Assembly (NCBI RefSeq): GCF_021432085.1
Contig: NZ_CP090366.1
Coordinates: forward strand, 3,224,001-3,288,000
Origin: Stutzerimonas kunmingensis
GTDB lineage: Bacteria; Pseudomonadota; Gammaproteobacteria; Pseudomonadales; Pseudomonadaceae
DNA: 64,000 bases
Reading direction: 5' to 3'
Under the pieces are notes generated by a model that saw only the letters and a program-made list of their open reading frames with translations, was not told the DNA's origin and ran no database searches. Shown here piece after piece: positions 1 through 7,491 of this stretch. Position 1 is the stretch's first letter. The number at the start of each line of letters is the position of its first letter. A program made the translations under genes and the position numbers.

Positions 1-192
1 ACCAACGACATCACCCCGCCGGCCAACGCATGCAATACCTGGCGCGCGTTGTATCGCGGGCTGGAGGAGATGCGCAGCGACCTGATGCAGCACATCCACC
101 TGGAGAACAACGTGCTGTTCCGTAACGCGGAAATGACCGCGCCGACAGCGAGCGATGAAGGCGTACAACGTATTGAGGTGGCTCAACCATGA
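1..192 (+). CDS. dnrN: DnrN/YtfE (ScdA/RIC) iron-sulfur cluster repair protein, 3' end only
   Basis: Frame 1 is open from the window edge to TGA at 190-192 and gives the C-terminal 63 residues of a hemerythrin-like di-iron protein. The stretch [10 protein letters not shown] near residue 40 of the fragment matches the last helix of the YtfE/ScdA/DnrN family, whose His and Glu ligands hold the di-iron site. These proteins help restore iron centres damaged by nitric oxide. The stop overlaps the next start (ATGA at 189-192), so it is translationally coupled to dnrO. The assignment rests on this short segment plus the dnr neighbourhood. The N-terminus lies outside the window. Confidence 0.8.
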   Translation, partial: TNDITPPANACNTWRALYRGLEEMRSDLMQHIHLENNVLFRNAEMTAPTASDEGVQRIEVAQP

Positions 193-704
193 AACAGTAT
201 CTGCAACCTATCGCCTGGGGCGTGGCAATGGCCTCGGTCGTCGCCCTGGCCAGCAGCTTCGCCCTGAGCATGGCCGTCGGCACGGCGCAGGCGGCCACTG
301 CACACGATCACAGCCACCCAACGCCCGTCGCCGCCCAAGCTACGCCAGGCGAGCGCTGGGCCACCGACGCCGCTCTGCGCGAAGGCATGACCCGTATCCA
401 CGAAGTCGTACAACGCAGCATGCCAAGTGCCCCCGGCCAGCCGGTCAGTGACGAGTCGGCGGCCGCGCTGCAACGCGACATCGAAGCGGCGACCAGCTAT
501 CTCATCGCCAACTGCAAGTTGCCGGAAGCCGCTGACAATGCGCTGCATGGCCTGTTGATCGACCTGCTCAAGGGCGCCGAGGCGCTGTCCGACGCCGAGC
601 AGCGTGAACAGGGCCTGCAGCGCATTTTCGAGGCACTGGAACGTTATCCGCAGCTGTTTGCCGAGCCGGTATGGCGTGAAGGATTCGTCGCGCATCTGCA
701 CTGA
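189..704 (+). CDS. dnrO: DnrO-like exported protein of the dnr cluster
   Basis: This 171-residue protein starts with a hydrophobic export segment (about residues 8-34, ending AQAA), followed by a His-rich patch (HDHSH) and a helical domain with one cysteine (about residue 107, NCKLPE). It starts inside the stop of dnrN (ATGA), so the two are almost certainly one operon. I recall the name DnrO for the protein following DnrN in P. stutzeri. No enzymatic domain is recognisable; the export signal and His patch suggest a periplasmic, perhaps metal-related, role, but that is inference. A hairpin with 7-bp arms follows at 710-730. Confidence 0.7.
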   Translation: MKQYLQPIAWGVAMASVVALASSFALSMAVGTAQAATAHDHSHPTPVAAQATPGERWATDAALREGMTRIHEVVQRSMPSAPGQPVSDESAAALQRDIEAATSYLIANCKLPEAADNALHGLLIDLLKGAEALSDAEQREQGLQRIFEALERYPQLFAEPVWREGFVAHLH

Positions 705-709
705 TCGCC

Positions 710-730
710 TACGCGGTACTGAGCCGCGTA
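710..730 (+). terminator. Hairpin after dnrO
   Basis: Perfect 7-bp arms TACGCGG (710-716) and CCGCGTA (724-730) enclose a 7-nt loop, six bases after the dnrO stop. There is no T-run, so it may be a weak terminator or an mRNA-end stabiliser. Confidence 0.4.
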
Positions 731-740
731 TGGCCAGATC

Positions 741-754
741 ATGACCGTCATCAA
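741..754 (+). promoter_or_regulatory. Candidate FNR/Dnr box upstream of dnr
   Basis: ATGAC-CGTC-ATCAA matches the FNR-family consensus TTGAY-N4-RTCAA at nine of ten arm positions. Its centre is about 91 bases before the dnr start, which leaves room for a class II promoter with a leader of roughly 50 nt. In P. aeruginosa, dnr is activated by the FNR homologue Anr, so a site here is expected. The role is inferred from sequence and position. Confidence 0.45.
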
Positions 755-838
755 CTTCTAACCTGCGTCATCGCCCATCACATGCGCTAGGCTGAAGGCC
801 GACGTTTGTTGTTGTTCAATTGAAACAGGACGCCTTGC

Positions 839-1522
839 ATGGTGCTTCACCGCGTACACCACCAGATTCTCCGCAGCCACCACCTGTTCGAACCGTTGAA
901 TGAAGAGCAGATGGAAGAACTGCTCAATGCCAGCCAACTGCTCAACCTCGACAAGGGTGACAACCTGTTCCACCAGGGCGAGCCGGCACACAACTTCTAC
1001 TTCGTCATCTCCGGTGCGGTTAAGGTCTACCGCCTGACGCCCGACGGCCAGGAGAAGGTCTTCGAGGTCATCGGCAACCGCCAGACCTTTGCCGAAGCCA
1101 TGATGCTGATGGACACGCCCAACTACGTGGCCTCGGCCCAGGCGGTCTGCCCGTCGCAGGTCTACCGGTTCTCCAACGCGGCCTACATGCGCCTGCTGGA
1201 AGCGAACCAGCGCCTCACCTTCGCCCTGCTCGGCAAGCTCTGCGTGCGCCTGCACCAGCGCATCAACGAGATCGAAACGCTGTCGCTGAAGAACGCCACC
1301 CACCGCGTGGTGCGCTATCTGCTGACGCAACTGGCGCGAGTGAAGGACGGCAGCAACAGCTTCGAACTACCGATGGCCAAGCAGCTGGTGGCCGGGCACC
1401 TGTCGATCCAGCCGGAGACGTTCTCGCGGATCATTCGTCGACTGATCGACGAGAGCATCATCACCCAGGAAGGCCGGCAGATCGCCATCCTCGATCGCCA
1501 GCGACTCGAGCAGTTCGAGTGA
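839..1522 (+). CDS. dnr: Dnr-type CRP/FNR family transcriptional regulator
   Basis: The 227-residue protein has a cyclic-nucleotide-binding-like beta-roll (residues about 15-110), a long dimerisation helix (about 125-150, RLHQRINEIETLSL) and a C-terminal winged helix with recognition segment PETFSRIIR (192-200). It aligns closely with P. aeruginosa Dnr, the heme/NO-responsive activator of nir, nor and nos genes. The N-terminal cysteine cluster of true FNR/Anr is absent; only C104 and C135 are present, so it should not carry an iron-sulfur switch. H187, at the position proposed as a heme ligand in Dnr, is conserved. P. stutzeri has several paralogues (DnrD, DnrE, DnrS) and I cannot say which this is. 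AGGA at 827-830 supports the start. Confidence 0.88.
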   Translation: MVLHRVHHQILRSHHLFEPLNEEQMEELLNASQLLNLDKGDNLFHQGEPAHNFYFVISGAVKVYRLTPDGQEKVFEVIGNRQTFAEAMMLMDTPNYVASAQAVCPSQVYRFSNAAYMRLLEANQRLTFALLGKLCVRLHQRINEIETLSLKNATHRVVRYLLTQLARVKDGSNSFELPMAKQLVAGHLSIQPETFSRIIRRLIDESIITQEGRQIAILDRQRLEQFE

Positions 1523-1590
1523 GTTGATCGTCGTCAAAGCCCGCGGATTTTCCGCCGTGTCAGGCTTTACCGACCGAGAGGAGCGCCGCC

Positions 1591-1782
1591 ATGCCCAGAT
1601 GCCTGTACTGCCAGCAGGACAACCCGCCGAAGCAAGCCGAATGCGGCAACTGCGGCATGCCGCTGCCGGAACACGCCGACAGCGCCCCGGAGCGCCGGCA
1701 GCGGCGCTTCCTGTGGTTCTGCATTGGTCTCAGCATCTTCTGCGCGGTGATGATCGTCTGGCTGCCGCGCCATCTGTTCTGA
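1591..1782 (+). CDS. dnrP: DnrP-like small zinc-ribbon membrane protein
   Basis: This 63-residue protein has an N-terminal zinc-ribbon with cysteines C4, C7, C18 and C21 (CLYC and CGNC), a basic segment (RRQRR) and one C-terminal transmembrane helix (about residues 41-59). It follows dnr by 68 bases with a strong Shine-Dalgarno (GAGGAG at 1579-1584). Proteins of this length and pattern are annotated as DnrP next to dnr genes in Pseudomonas. Tethering of a small metal-binding ribbon to the inner membrane is visible; its function in denitrification control is not established from sequence. Confidence 0.75.
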   Translation: MPRCLYCQQDNPPKQAECGNCGMPLPEHADSAPERRQRRFLWFCIGLSIFCAVMIVWLPRHLF

Positions 1783-1894
1783 TGGCGCCCCACCCAATGA
1801 TGTCTACAGCGGATAGTCGCTTCGCAGTGAAACGCCGCCCCGTGCTGAAGCGGATGTGCCGCGAAACAGCTCAGCGACCACCCGCAGCAATCCT

Positions 1895-2662
1895 TCAGCG
1901 TGGCCCCATGATCTGCGCCAGCGCATCCGGCTGCGGCGCACCCTGGTGCTGCTGCAGGCGGTCGTTGTCGTCGAGATAGAAGATCGCCGGAGTCGCCTGG
2001 GCGCCCAGTTCGCTCATCAGCATCAGGTTGTCGGTGAGCTGTTTCTCCAGAGCTGCCGGGATCTTCTGCAACGGCTTCAGCTTGCTCGCCTTGCCGGCCG
2101 CCTCGTGCTCGTTGAGCGCTGCCTGCGGATCCTTGGCGCTGAGCAACGCGGCGGACTTGCCGGCACTGTCGGCGCGCAGCATGCCGACCATGATGTGTCG
2201 CAACTGCACCTTGCCGGACTCGACCCAGGGCCGGGCCTGCTTCCAGAACATGTTGCAGTACGGACAGTTCGGGTCGCTGAACATGTAGATGACGCGCGGC
2301 GCGTCGGCCTTGCCGTCGGCGATCCAGGTGCTGTTCTCCATGCGCGTCCACATTTCCTTGCCCAGCGGTTCGTAGACCAGCTTCTCCAGGTGCGCGCGGG
2401 TCAGGTCCTCACCCTTGGCATCGAGCAGGCTGCCGATCAGCACGTGCTCGCCATCCGGGGTGAGATACAGCGCCATGCCCTGTCCGTTGTAACGCGCGGC
2501 ATAGCCCTTGAGCCCGCCGGGTGCCGCGAAACTGCCGACGACCTCGGCGCCACGCGCCTCGACGGCCTTGATCGCCTCCGGCAATTCCTCGGCCTGCGCC
2601 ATGGGCAGGGCCAGCAGGCTGACGCCGGCCAGCAGGTAGGGTAACGGCTTGAATCGAATCAC
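1895..2662 (-). CDS. dsbG: Thiol:disulfide interchange protein DsbG
   Basis: A 255-residue periplasmic DsbC/DsbG-type protein: signal peptide to about residue 24 (AQAEE), dimerisation domain, then a thioredoxin-fold catalytic domain with active site CPYC at 133-136 and a cis-proline loop (ATPAI) near 225. DsbG protects single cysteine thiols and isomerises disulfides in the periplasm, and is kept reduced by DsbD. The start is GTG at 2662 and overlaps the stop of dsbE (GTGA), so it is the last gene of dsbD-dsbE-dsbG. The gene set and order match the P. aeruginosa PA2476-PA2478 locus as I remember it. Confidence 0.9.
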   Translation of the reverse strand: MIRFKPLPYLLAGVSLLALPMAQAEELPEAIKAVEARGAEVVGSFAAPGGLKGYAARYNGQGMALYLTPDGEHVLIGSLLDAKGEDLTRAHLEKLVYEPLGKEMWTRMENSTWIADGKADAPRVIYMFSDPNCPYCNMFWKQARPWVESGKVQLRHIMVGMLRADSAGKSAALLSAKDPQAALNEHEAAGKASKLKPLQKIPAALEKQLTDNLMLMSELGAQATPAIFYLDDNDRLQQHQGAPQPDALAQIMGPR

Positions 2663-3474
2663 TGCGCAGCTTCCTCTTTCAGTTTTTCCAGCGCGCGCGC
2701 CAGGCTGGCGTGCGAGAGTTCGCCGAGATGGCTGCTGACCTGGCGGCCATCGGCGTTGTAGAACAGCGTGGTCGGCAGCGCCGTGGAGCCCACGTGCTGG
2801 CCGAGGCGCCCGCCACTGTCGAGCAGGACGTTATCGAGACTCAGCCCCGCGGTTTCCAGGAAGCGATTGATCTCCCCCTCCCCCTCGCCCTGATTGACGA
2901 ACAGGAACAGGGTGTCGCTTTCCCGGGCTTGGGCGTCGGCGAGCACCGGCATCTCGCGCCGGCACGGCGGGCACCAGGTCGCCCAGAGATTGATCACCAG
3001 CGGCTGGCCGGAGTAATCCTCCAGCGCCACCGGGCGACCCTGGTTGTCGCGCAGGGCCATTTCCGGCAGCCGCGTGCCCTGCTCGAAGGAGTGCCAGGCC
3101 AGGTTACTGAAGCCCCAGCTGAGGATTCCCACCGTCAGCGCGATACCCAGCGGCTTGCGCAGTTCGCGGTCGCGCCAGCCCCACCAGATGCCCAACGCCA
3201 GCGCAGCGACCAGCCCGGGCCAGGCGATGAAGCCACCGTCACGGATATCGATGACGCTTAGCCAGTCATCCCGGTAGTACGCCCAGTACAGCGTGACAAA
3301 GGCCAGGCGAGCCACCAGCAGCGCCACCAGCAGCAGGCGAAACAGCTGCCGCTCCGGGTTGCGCTCGCTGCGGCGGCCGACCCACCAGCCGGTCAGGGTC
3401 GCCAGCAGCAGGCTGCCCAGCAGCAATACATGGGGCACCGCCAGGGCCAGCGGCCCGATATTCACAGTCAGCAT
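2659..3474 (-). CDS. dsbE: TlpA/DsbE-like thioredoxin with N-terminal membrane domain
   Basis: The 271-residue protein has an N-terminal hydrophobic region with about four membrane segments (residues roughly 8-30, 45-64, 84-100, 108-126), resembling the short Lgt-like module found on some TlpA proteins, then a periplasmic thioredoxin domain with WCPPC at 167-171. It probably passes electrons from DsbD to periplasmic substrates. Start ATG 3474 overlaps the dsbD stop (ATGA), and its own stop overlaps the dsbG start, so all three genes are coupled. A longer in-frame start at 3579 would extend into dsbD and is unlikely. Confidence 0.85.
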   Translation of the reverse strand: MLTVNIGPLALAVPHVLLLGSLLLATLTGWWVGRRSERNPERQLFRLLLVALLVARLAFVTLYWAYYRDDWLSVIDIRDGGFIAWPGLVAALALGIWWGWRDRELRKPLGIALTVGILSWGFSNLAWHSFEQGTRLPEMALRDNQGRPVALEDYSGQPLVINLWATWCPPCRREMPVLADAQARESDTLFLFVNQGEGEGEINRFLETAGLSLDNVLLDSGGRLGQHVGSTALPTTLFYNADGRQVSSHLGELSHASLARALEKLKEEAAQ

Positions 3475-5207
3475 CAACCTCGCTCCCGGGTCTGGTTCCA
3501 GTTCTGCAGAAAGTCCCCGGCACCGACCTCGCCGGTGATACGGCGTTCGCGGCGCTCGACGCCATCCGGGCCGATCCACAGCAGCGTCGGCGGGCCGAGC
3601 ACCTGGTAACGGTCCAGCAATTCGCGGCTGGCGGCGTCGCTGCGGGTCACGTCGGGGCGCAGCACGCGCACGCCGTCCAGGCTCGCCTGCACCTCGGCAT
3701 TGCCGAAGACCTCCTTCTCCATGACCTTACAGGAGACGCACCAGTCGGCGTAGTAATCGATCAGCACCCACTGGCCCTGCGCTTTGGCCGCTGCCAGCTC
3801 ACGATCCAGCACCGCCGGATCGCTGAAACCGAGCGCGTGAGCTTCGGCGGAGATGGCACCCGTTCCACCGCCGGCATAGATCGCCAGCGGCCGACGCGGA
3901 TCATCCGCGCCGCCGGCGGCACCGAGCAGCATCGCTGCGCCCCACAGGCCCAGCAGAATGCCGCTGGCCTGACAGAGCACGCGCTGGCGTTGCACTGCCT
4001 GCGCCACATGCAGCAAGGCGGTGGCGAGCACCACCAACAGTGCGCCCCACAGGCCCAGCCACAGCCAGTCGGCCAGCAACGGACGCGCAACGAACAGCGC
4101 TGCCGCGAGGAAGAGAAAGCCGAATACCACCTTGACCCGGTCCATCCAGGCGCCCGGCTTGGGCAGAAAACGCTGGCCGACCGTCACCAGCAACAGCAAC
4201 GGCGTGCCGATGCCCAGGCCCAGCGCGAACAGCACCAAGCCACCCTGCAGCGCACTGCCGCTCTGTGCGATGAACAGCAGCGCGGCGGCCAGCGGTGCGG
4301 TCATGCAGGGGCCGACCAGCAGGCCGGAGAGCACGCCCAGCGCGCCAGCCCCGGCGAGGCTGCCCCCGCGCTGGCGATCACCGACACGCTGCAGGCGATC
4401 ACGCAGCGTCACCGGCAATTGCAGCTCGAACAAACCGAACATCGGCAGCGCCAGCAACACGAACAGCACGGCGAAACTGGTCAGCAGCCAGGGCTGCTGC
4501 AGCGCCGCCTGCAGGTTGGCGCCGAGCAGCGCCGCCAGTACACCGAGCCCGGCGTAGACCAGCGCCATGCTGACTACGTAGGTCGCCGCCAGGGCAAAAC
4601 CACGGCGCGAGGTGGCACCGCTGCCGACCACGATGCCCGCCAGGATCGGCAACATCGGCAGCGAACAGGGAGTGAAGGCCAGCAGCAGACCGAGGCCGAA
4701 GAACACCAGCAGGCTCCAGGCCAGTGCCTGGCTTTCGAGGCCGCTGACCAGCGCCTGATCTTCGGCCAGCCCAGGCGCTGCCGCCGTGCCGTTGCCAGTC
4801 AACGACACCTCGCGGGTCTGCGGCGGATAGCAGAGTCCTGCATCGGCGCAGCCCTGCCAGCCGAGACGCACACTATTCTCCGCGCCCGGCGGGATCAGCA
4901 GTTCGAGGCTGTCGCGGTAGATCTGCGAATTGCCGAAGAACTCGTCGCTGTAGGGCTCGCCCTCGGGCAGCGGCGGCTGGCGCTCCGGCGGCAGGCCGTC
5001 GAACTGCAGGCGCTGCTGATAGAGGTAATAGCCCGGTGCGATCCGCCAGTGCAGCAGCGTCGCGCCGTTCTCCTGCGGGCTGACCGTCAGCGCGAACGCC
5101 TCTTCCACCGGCAGAAAATCATCCTGCGAGCCGCCGCCAAACAGCCCACCGGCCGGCAGCGCCAATCCGGGCGCCAACAGAAACAGCAGAAGAACCAATA
5201 TGCGCAT
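3474..5207 (-). CDS. dsbD: Thiol:disulfide interchange protein DsbD
   Basis: A 577-residue three-domain electron conduit: signal peptide (1-18), periplasmic N-terminal domain with redox cysteines C120 and C126, eight-helix membrane domain with the paired cysteines in FTPCSLP and VGPCMTA, and a C-terminal thioredoxin domain with WCVSCK. It carries electrons from cytoplasmic thioredoxin to DsbE and DsbG. I chose ATG 5207 because AGGA lies at the right distance and the signal peptide then starts at once (MRILVLLL); ATG 5243 would add 12 non-signal residues. First gene of the operon; its promoter region is shared with dsbR and holds a MITE-like element. Confidence 0.92.
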   Translation of the reverse strand: MRILVLLLFLLAPGLALPAGGLFGGGSQDDFLPVEEAFALTVSPQENGATLLHWRIAPGYYLYQQRLQFDGLPPERQPPLPEGEPYSDEFFGNSQIYRDSLELLIPPGAENSVRLGWQGCADAGLCYPPQTREVSLTGNGTAAAPGLAEDQALVSGLESQALAWSLLVFFGLGLLLAFTPCSLPMLPILAGIVVGSGATSRRGFALAATYVVSMALVYAGLGVLAALLGANLQAALQQPWLLTSFAVLFVLLALPMFGLFELQLPVTLRDRLQRVGDRQRGGSLAGAGALGVLSGLLVGPCMTAPLAAALLFIAQSGSALQGGLVLFALGLGIGTPLLLLVTVGQRFLPKPGAWMDRVKVVFGFLFLAAALFVARPLLADWLWLGLWGALLVVLATALLHVAQAVQRQRVLCQASGILLGLWGAAMLLGAAGGADDPRRPLAIYAGGGTGAISAEAHALGFSDPAVLDRELAAAKAQGQWVLIDYYADWCVSCKVMEKEVFGNAEVQASLDGVRVLRPDVTRSDAASRELLDRYQVLGPPTLLWIGPDGVERRERRITGEVGAGDFLQNWNQTRERG

Positions 5208-5254
5208 GAGAGTCCTGGCCGAGAAATGACTGCCGCGCAGCATGCCGCGACGGG

Positions 5255-5271
5255 ATTAACGCGCCATTAAC
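5255..5271 (-). promoter_or_regulatory. Tandem ATTAAC box, candidate DsbR site for dsbDEG
   Basis: Two exact hexamers ATTAAC (5255-5260 and 5266-5271) are separated by 5 bases. Direct hexamers on an 11-bp period are the typical site of PmrA/QseB-type OmpR regulators, the subfamily DsbR belongs to. The site is 48-64 bases before the dsbD start, and the second repeat runs into the end of the MITE-like element. Confidence 0.5.
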
Positions 5272-5413
5272 AGGCCGTTGAAAAACGTAGGCGAGGCCGC
5301 CAGCGCGAGGCAAAACAGGCGAAAAAGCGCAGTTTACGAACGGTAAATGAGCATTTTGAGCCTGTTTTTAACGCTGCGATGGCAACGCAGGTAGTTTTTC
5401 AACGGCCTGCTAA
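5267..5413. mobile_element. MITE-like inverted-repeat element
   Basis: This 147-bp non-coding element is bounded by 20-bp terminal inverted repeats with one mismatch: the left one begins TTAACAGGCCGTTG (5267) and the right one ends CAACGGCCTGCTAA (5413). The inner 16 bases are perfectly complementary (5271-5286 and 5394-5409). Further complementary blocks lie inside, such as AAAACAGGC against GCCTGTTTT, and AGTTTAC against GTAAAT around a 5-nt centre, so one strand can fold almost end to end. It has no ORF and lies between the divergent dsbD and dsbR starts. Terminal repeats plus foldback structure are typical of MITEs moved by a transposase elsewhere. Only one copy is in the window. Confidence 0.75.
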
Positions 5414-5429
5414 CGCCAGCGCACGGCTG

Positions 5430-5446
5430 CATAACGTTGCCTTAAT
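5430..5446 (+). promoter_or_regulatory. Tandem CATAAC/CTTAAT box, candidate DsbR site for dsbRS
   Basis: CATAAC (5430-5435) and CTTAAT (5441-5446) form a direct repeat with the same 5-base spacing as the box before dsbD, on the other side of the MITE-like element and 41-57 bases before dsbR. Probably the autoregulatory site; inferred from pattern and position. Confidence 0.45.
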
Positions 5447-5486
5447 CGCTAAGGTCCATCCTTGAGCTTTTTCTGCGGACCCTCCC

Positions 5487-6164
5487 ATGCACGTGCTGCT
5501 TGCCGAAGACGACGCGCTGATCGCCAGCGGTATCGTCGCCGGGCTCAATGCCCAGGGCCTGATCGTCGACCACGCCGCGACTGCGGCGGATGCCGAAGCC
5601 CTGCTGCGTACGGCGCACTTCGATGTGCTGATCCTCGACCTCGGCCTGCCCGACGAAGACGGCATCGTCCTGCTGCGACGCCTGCGCCAACAGGGCCTGG
5701 AACTACCGGTGCTGGTGCTCACCGCACGCGATGCGGTCAGCGACCGGGTCACCGGCCTGCAGGCGGGTGCCGACGACTACCTGCTCAAGCCGTTCGATCT
5801 GCGCGAGCTGGCCGCGCGCCTGCACACGCTGATGCGGCGCATGTCCGGCCGCAGCGTCAACCTCATCGAACATGGCCGGTTGAGCTACGACCCGAGCCGC
5901 TGCGAAGCACGCCTGGACGGCCGCCTCGTCGACCTGTCGCGCCGCGAACAGGCACTGCTGCAGGCGCTGCTCAACAACCAGGGCCGGGTGCTCAGCAGCG
6001 AGCAGCTCAAGGACGCGGTCTACGGTTTTGCCGACGACGTCGAGAGCAACGCCCTGAACGTGCATATCCACCATCTGCGCCGCAAGCTCGGCAGCGGCAT
6101 CGTCGAAACCGTGCGGGGCCTCGGCTACCGTCTCGGCCTCGCAGGCGACGAGGACGCGCCATGA
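5487..6164 (+). CDS. dsbR: OmpR-family response regulator, DsbR-like (copper/thiol)
   Basis: The 225-residue regulator has a receiver domain with acidic pocket E7/D8/D9, phosphorylation site D51, T79 and K101, and a C-terminal OmpR-type winged helix (about 125-220). It is of the QseB/PmrA subfamily. It lies divergent to dsbDEG and is coupled to a kinase through an ATGA overlap, the same arrangement as P. aeruginosa PA2479-PA2480, described as the copper-responsive system DsbRS that induces dsb genes. I name it on this synteny plus the Cys in the kinase; sequence alone gives QseB-like. Confidence 0.8.
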   Translation: MHVLLAEDDALIASGIVAGLNAQGLIVDHAATAADAEALLRTAHFDVLILDLGLPDEDGIVLLRRLRQQGLELPVLVLTARDAVSDRVTGLQAGADDYLLKPFDLRELAARLHTLMRRMSGRSVNLIEHGRLSYDPSRCEARLDGRLVDLSRREQALLQALLNNQGRVLSSEQLKDAVYGFADDVESNALNVHIHHLRRKLGSGIVETVRGLGYRLGLAGDEDAP

Positions 6165-7483
6165 GCCTGCGTCTGCGCCTGACCGTGATGCTCGGTTCGG
6201 CCTTCGTGCTGCTCTGGACGTTGGCTGCGACCTGGATGCTGGTCGATCTTCGCAGCCAGATGATGCTCTCGCTCGATCAGCGCTTGGCCGCCTCGGCGCG
6301 CATGGTCGCCGGTCTGCTGGTGCAGTTGCCGCAGCCGGTGCCCGGCGACGGCCCGCCGCAGCGTCTGAGCGCCGAGCAACTGGGCATCCCCAACGGCCTG
6401 GCCTGCCAGGTCAGCTCGCTGCGTGGCGAGGTGCTGGCGCGCAGCCACAGTGCGCCCGACCAGCAGCTGGACGCCGAGCAGAACGGCTTTCGCGACCAGT
6501 TGATCGACGGCGTGCCCTGGCGCAGCTTCACCCTGGTGCAAGGCGAGCTGCGCATCACCACGGCCGACCGCCTGGATGAGCGTGCCGCGCTGAAGCGCTC
6601 GGTGTTGCTGGCGGCGGCGCTGCCCGTGGCGGTCGCCCTGCTCGGCAGCCTGGGTCTGCTCTGGCTTGGCCTGGGCCGAGGGCTGGCGCCCGTGCGGCGG
6701 ATTCGCGAGGCACTGACCCGACGCAGCGCCGACTCCCTCGAACCCTTGCCGGTCGAAGGCCTGCCGCCGGAGCTGCTGCCGCTGGTGCAGACGCAGAACC
6801 AGCTGTTCCAGCGCATCGCCCAGGCCATCGAACGCGAACGCCGGCTGACCGGCGACGCCGCCCACGAACTGCGCAGCCCGCTGACAGCGATCAAGACCCA
6901 CCTGCAGGTAGCACGCATGACAGAAGGCGCCACCGCCGAACAGGCGCTGGCGAACGCCGAGGCCGGCGCCGACCGCCTGCAGCGCACACTGGAACAGCTA
7001 TTGTTGCTGGCCCGGGTGGAAGGCAGTCTGGATTTCGACGATGGCCTGCAGTGCACGGCCGCCGAGGTCGCGCGACTGGCGATTCAGGACGCCAGTGGCG
7101 GTGACGGCGCGCCAATCCTGTTGCAGGTCCCGGCGGACCTGCCCGACACGCCGCTGGCCATGCCGCCGGTGCTGGCCATCGCCGCGCTGCGCAACCTGCT
7201 GGAAAATGCCCAGCGCCACACCGCGCCGGGCAGCGCCGTCACGCTGACCCTGCAGCCTGAAGCCGAGCGAGTACGCTTCGAAGTACGCGACCAGGGCCCG
7301 GGCATCGCCGCCGAGCATCTCGAGCACCTGACCCGCCGCTTCTGGCGACACGCCGCCAGCAGTGGCAGCGGCCTGGGCCTGGCCATTGTCCAGGCGATCG
7401 CGCAACGCTGCGACTGCACCCTCACCTTCGAGAGCCAGGCCGGCGGCCTACGCGTATTGCTGACGGTGCCGCTGCAGCGCTGA
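6161..7483 (+). CDS. dsbS: Sensor histidine kinase, DsbS-like
   Basis: A 440-residue membrane kinase: TM1 about 8-28, periplasmic sensor about 29-147, TM2 about 148-170, HAMP-like linker, H-box with phospho-acceptor H235 (AAHELRSPL), and an ATPase domain with N-box ENAQRH, G1 DQGPG and G2 GSGLGLA. The periplasmic loop holds one cysteine, C82, matching the copper-critical Cys82 I recall for P. aeruginosa DsbS. Predicted role: sense copper in the periplasm and control DsbR phosphorylation, so that disulfide-repair genes rise under copper stress. Its end lies 8 bases from the end of convergent copS, with no terminator visible between them. Confidence 0.8.
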   Translation: MSLRLRLTVMLGSAFVLLWTLAATWMLVDLRSQMMLSLDQRLAASARMVAGLLVQLPQPVPGDGPPQRLSAEQLGIPNGLACQVSSLRGEVLARSHSAPDQQLDAEQNGFRDQLIDGVPWRSFTLVQGELRITTADRLDERAALKRSVLLAAALPVAVALLGSLGLLWLGLGRGLAPVRRIREALTRRSADSLEPLPVEGLPPELLPLVQTQNQLFQRIAQAIERERRLTGDAAHELRSPLTAIKTHLQVARMTEGATAEQALANAEAGADRLQRTLEQLLLLARVEGSLDFDDGLQCTAAEVARLAIQDASGGDGAPILLQVPADLPDTPLAMPPVLAIAALRNLLENAQRHTAPGSAVTLTLQPEAERVRFEVRDQGPGIAAEHLEHLTRRFWRHAASSGSGLGLAIVQAIAQRCDCTLTFESQAGGLRVLLTVPLQR

Positions 7484-7491
7484 GCACGCGC

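Noticed and set aside
815-824. TTCAATTGAA palindrome just before dnr
   Set aside because: Too close to the start codon (14 bases) and not of FNR form; the better FNR-like match is at 741-754.
3837-5270. Long open frame opposite dsbD (477 codons, plus strand)
   Set aside because: Its product is Gln/Arg/His-rich low-complexity sequence typical of the antisense of a GC-rich membrane-protein gene; dsbD on the other strand is unambiguous.
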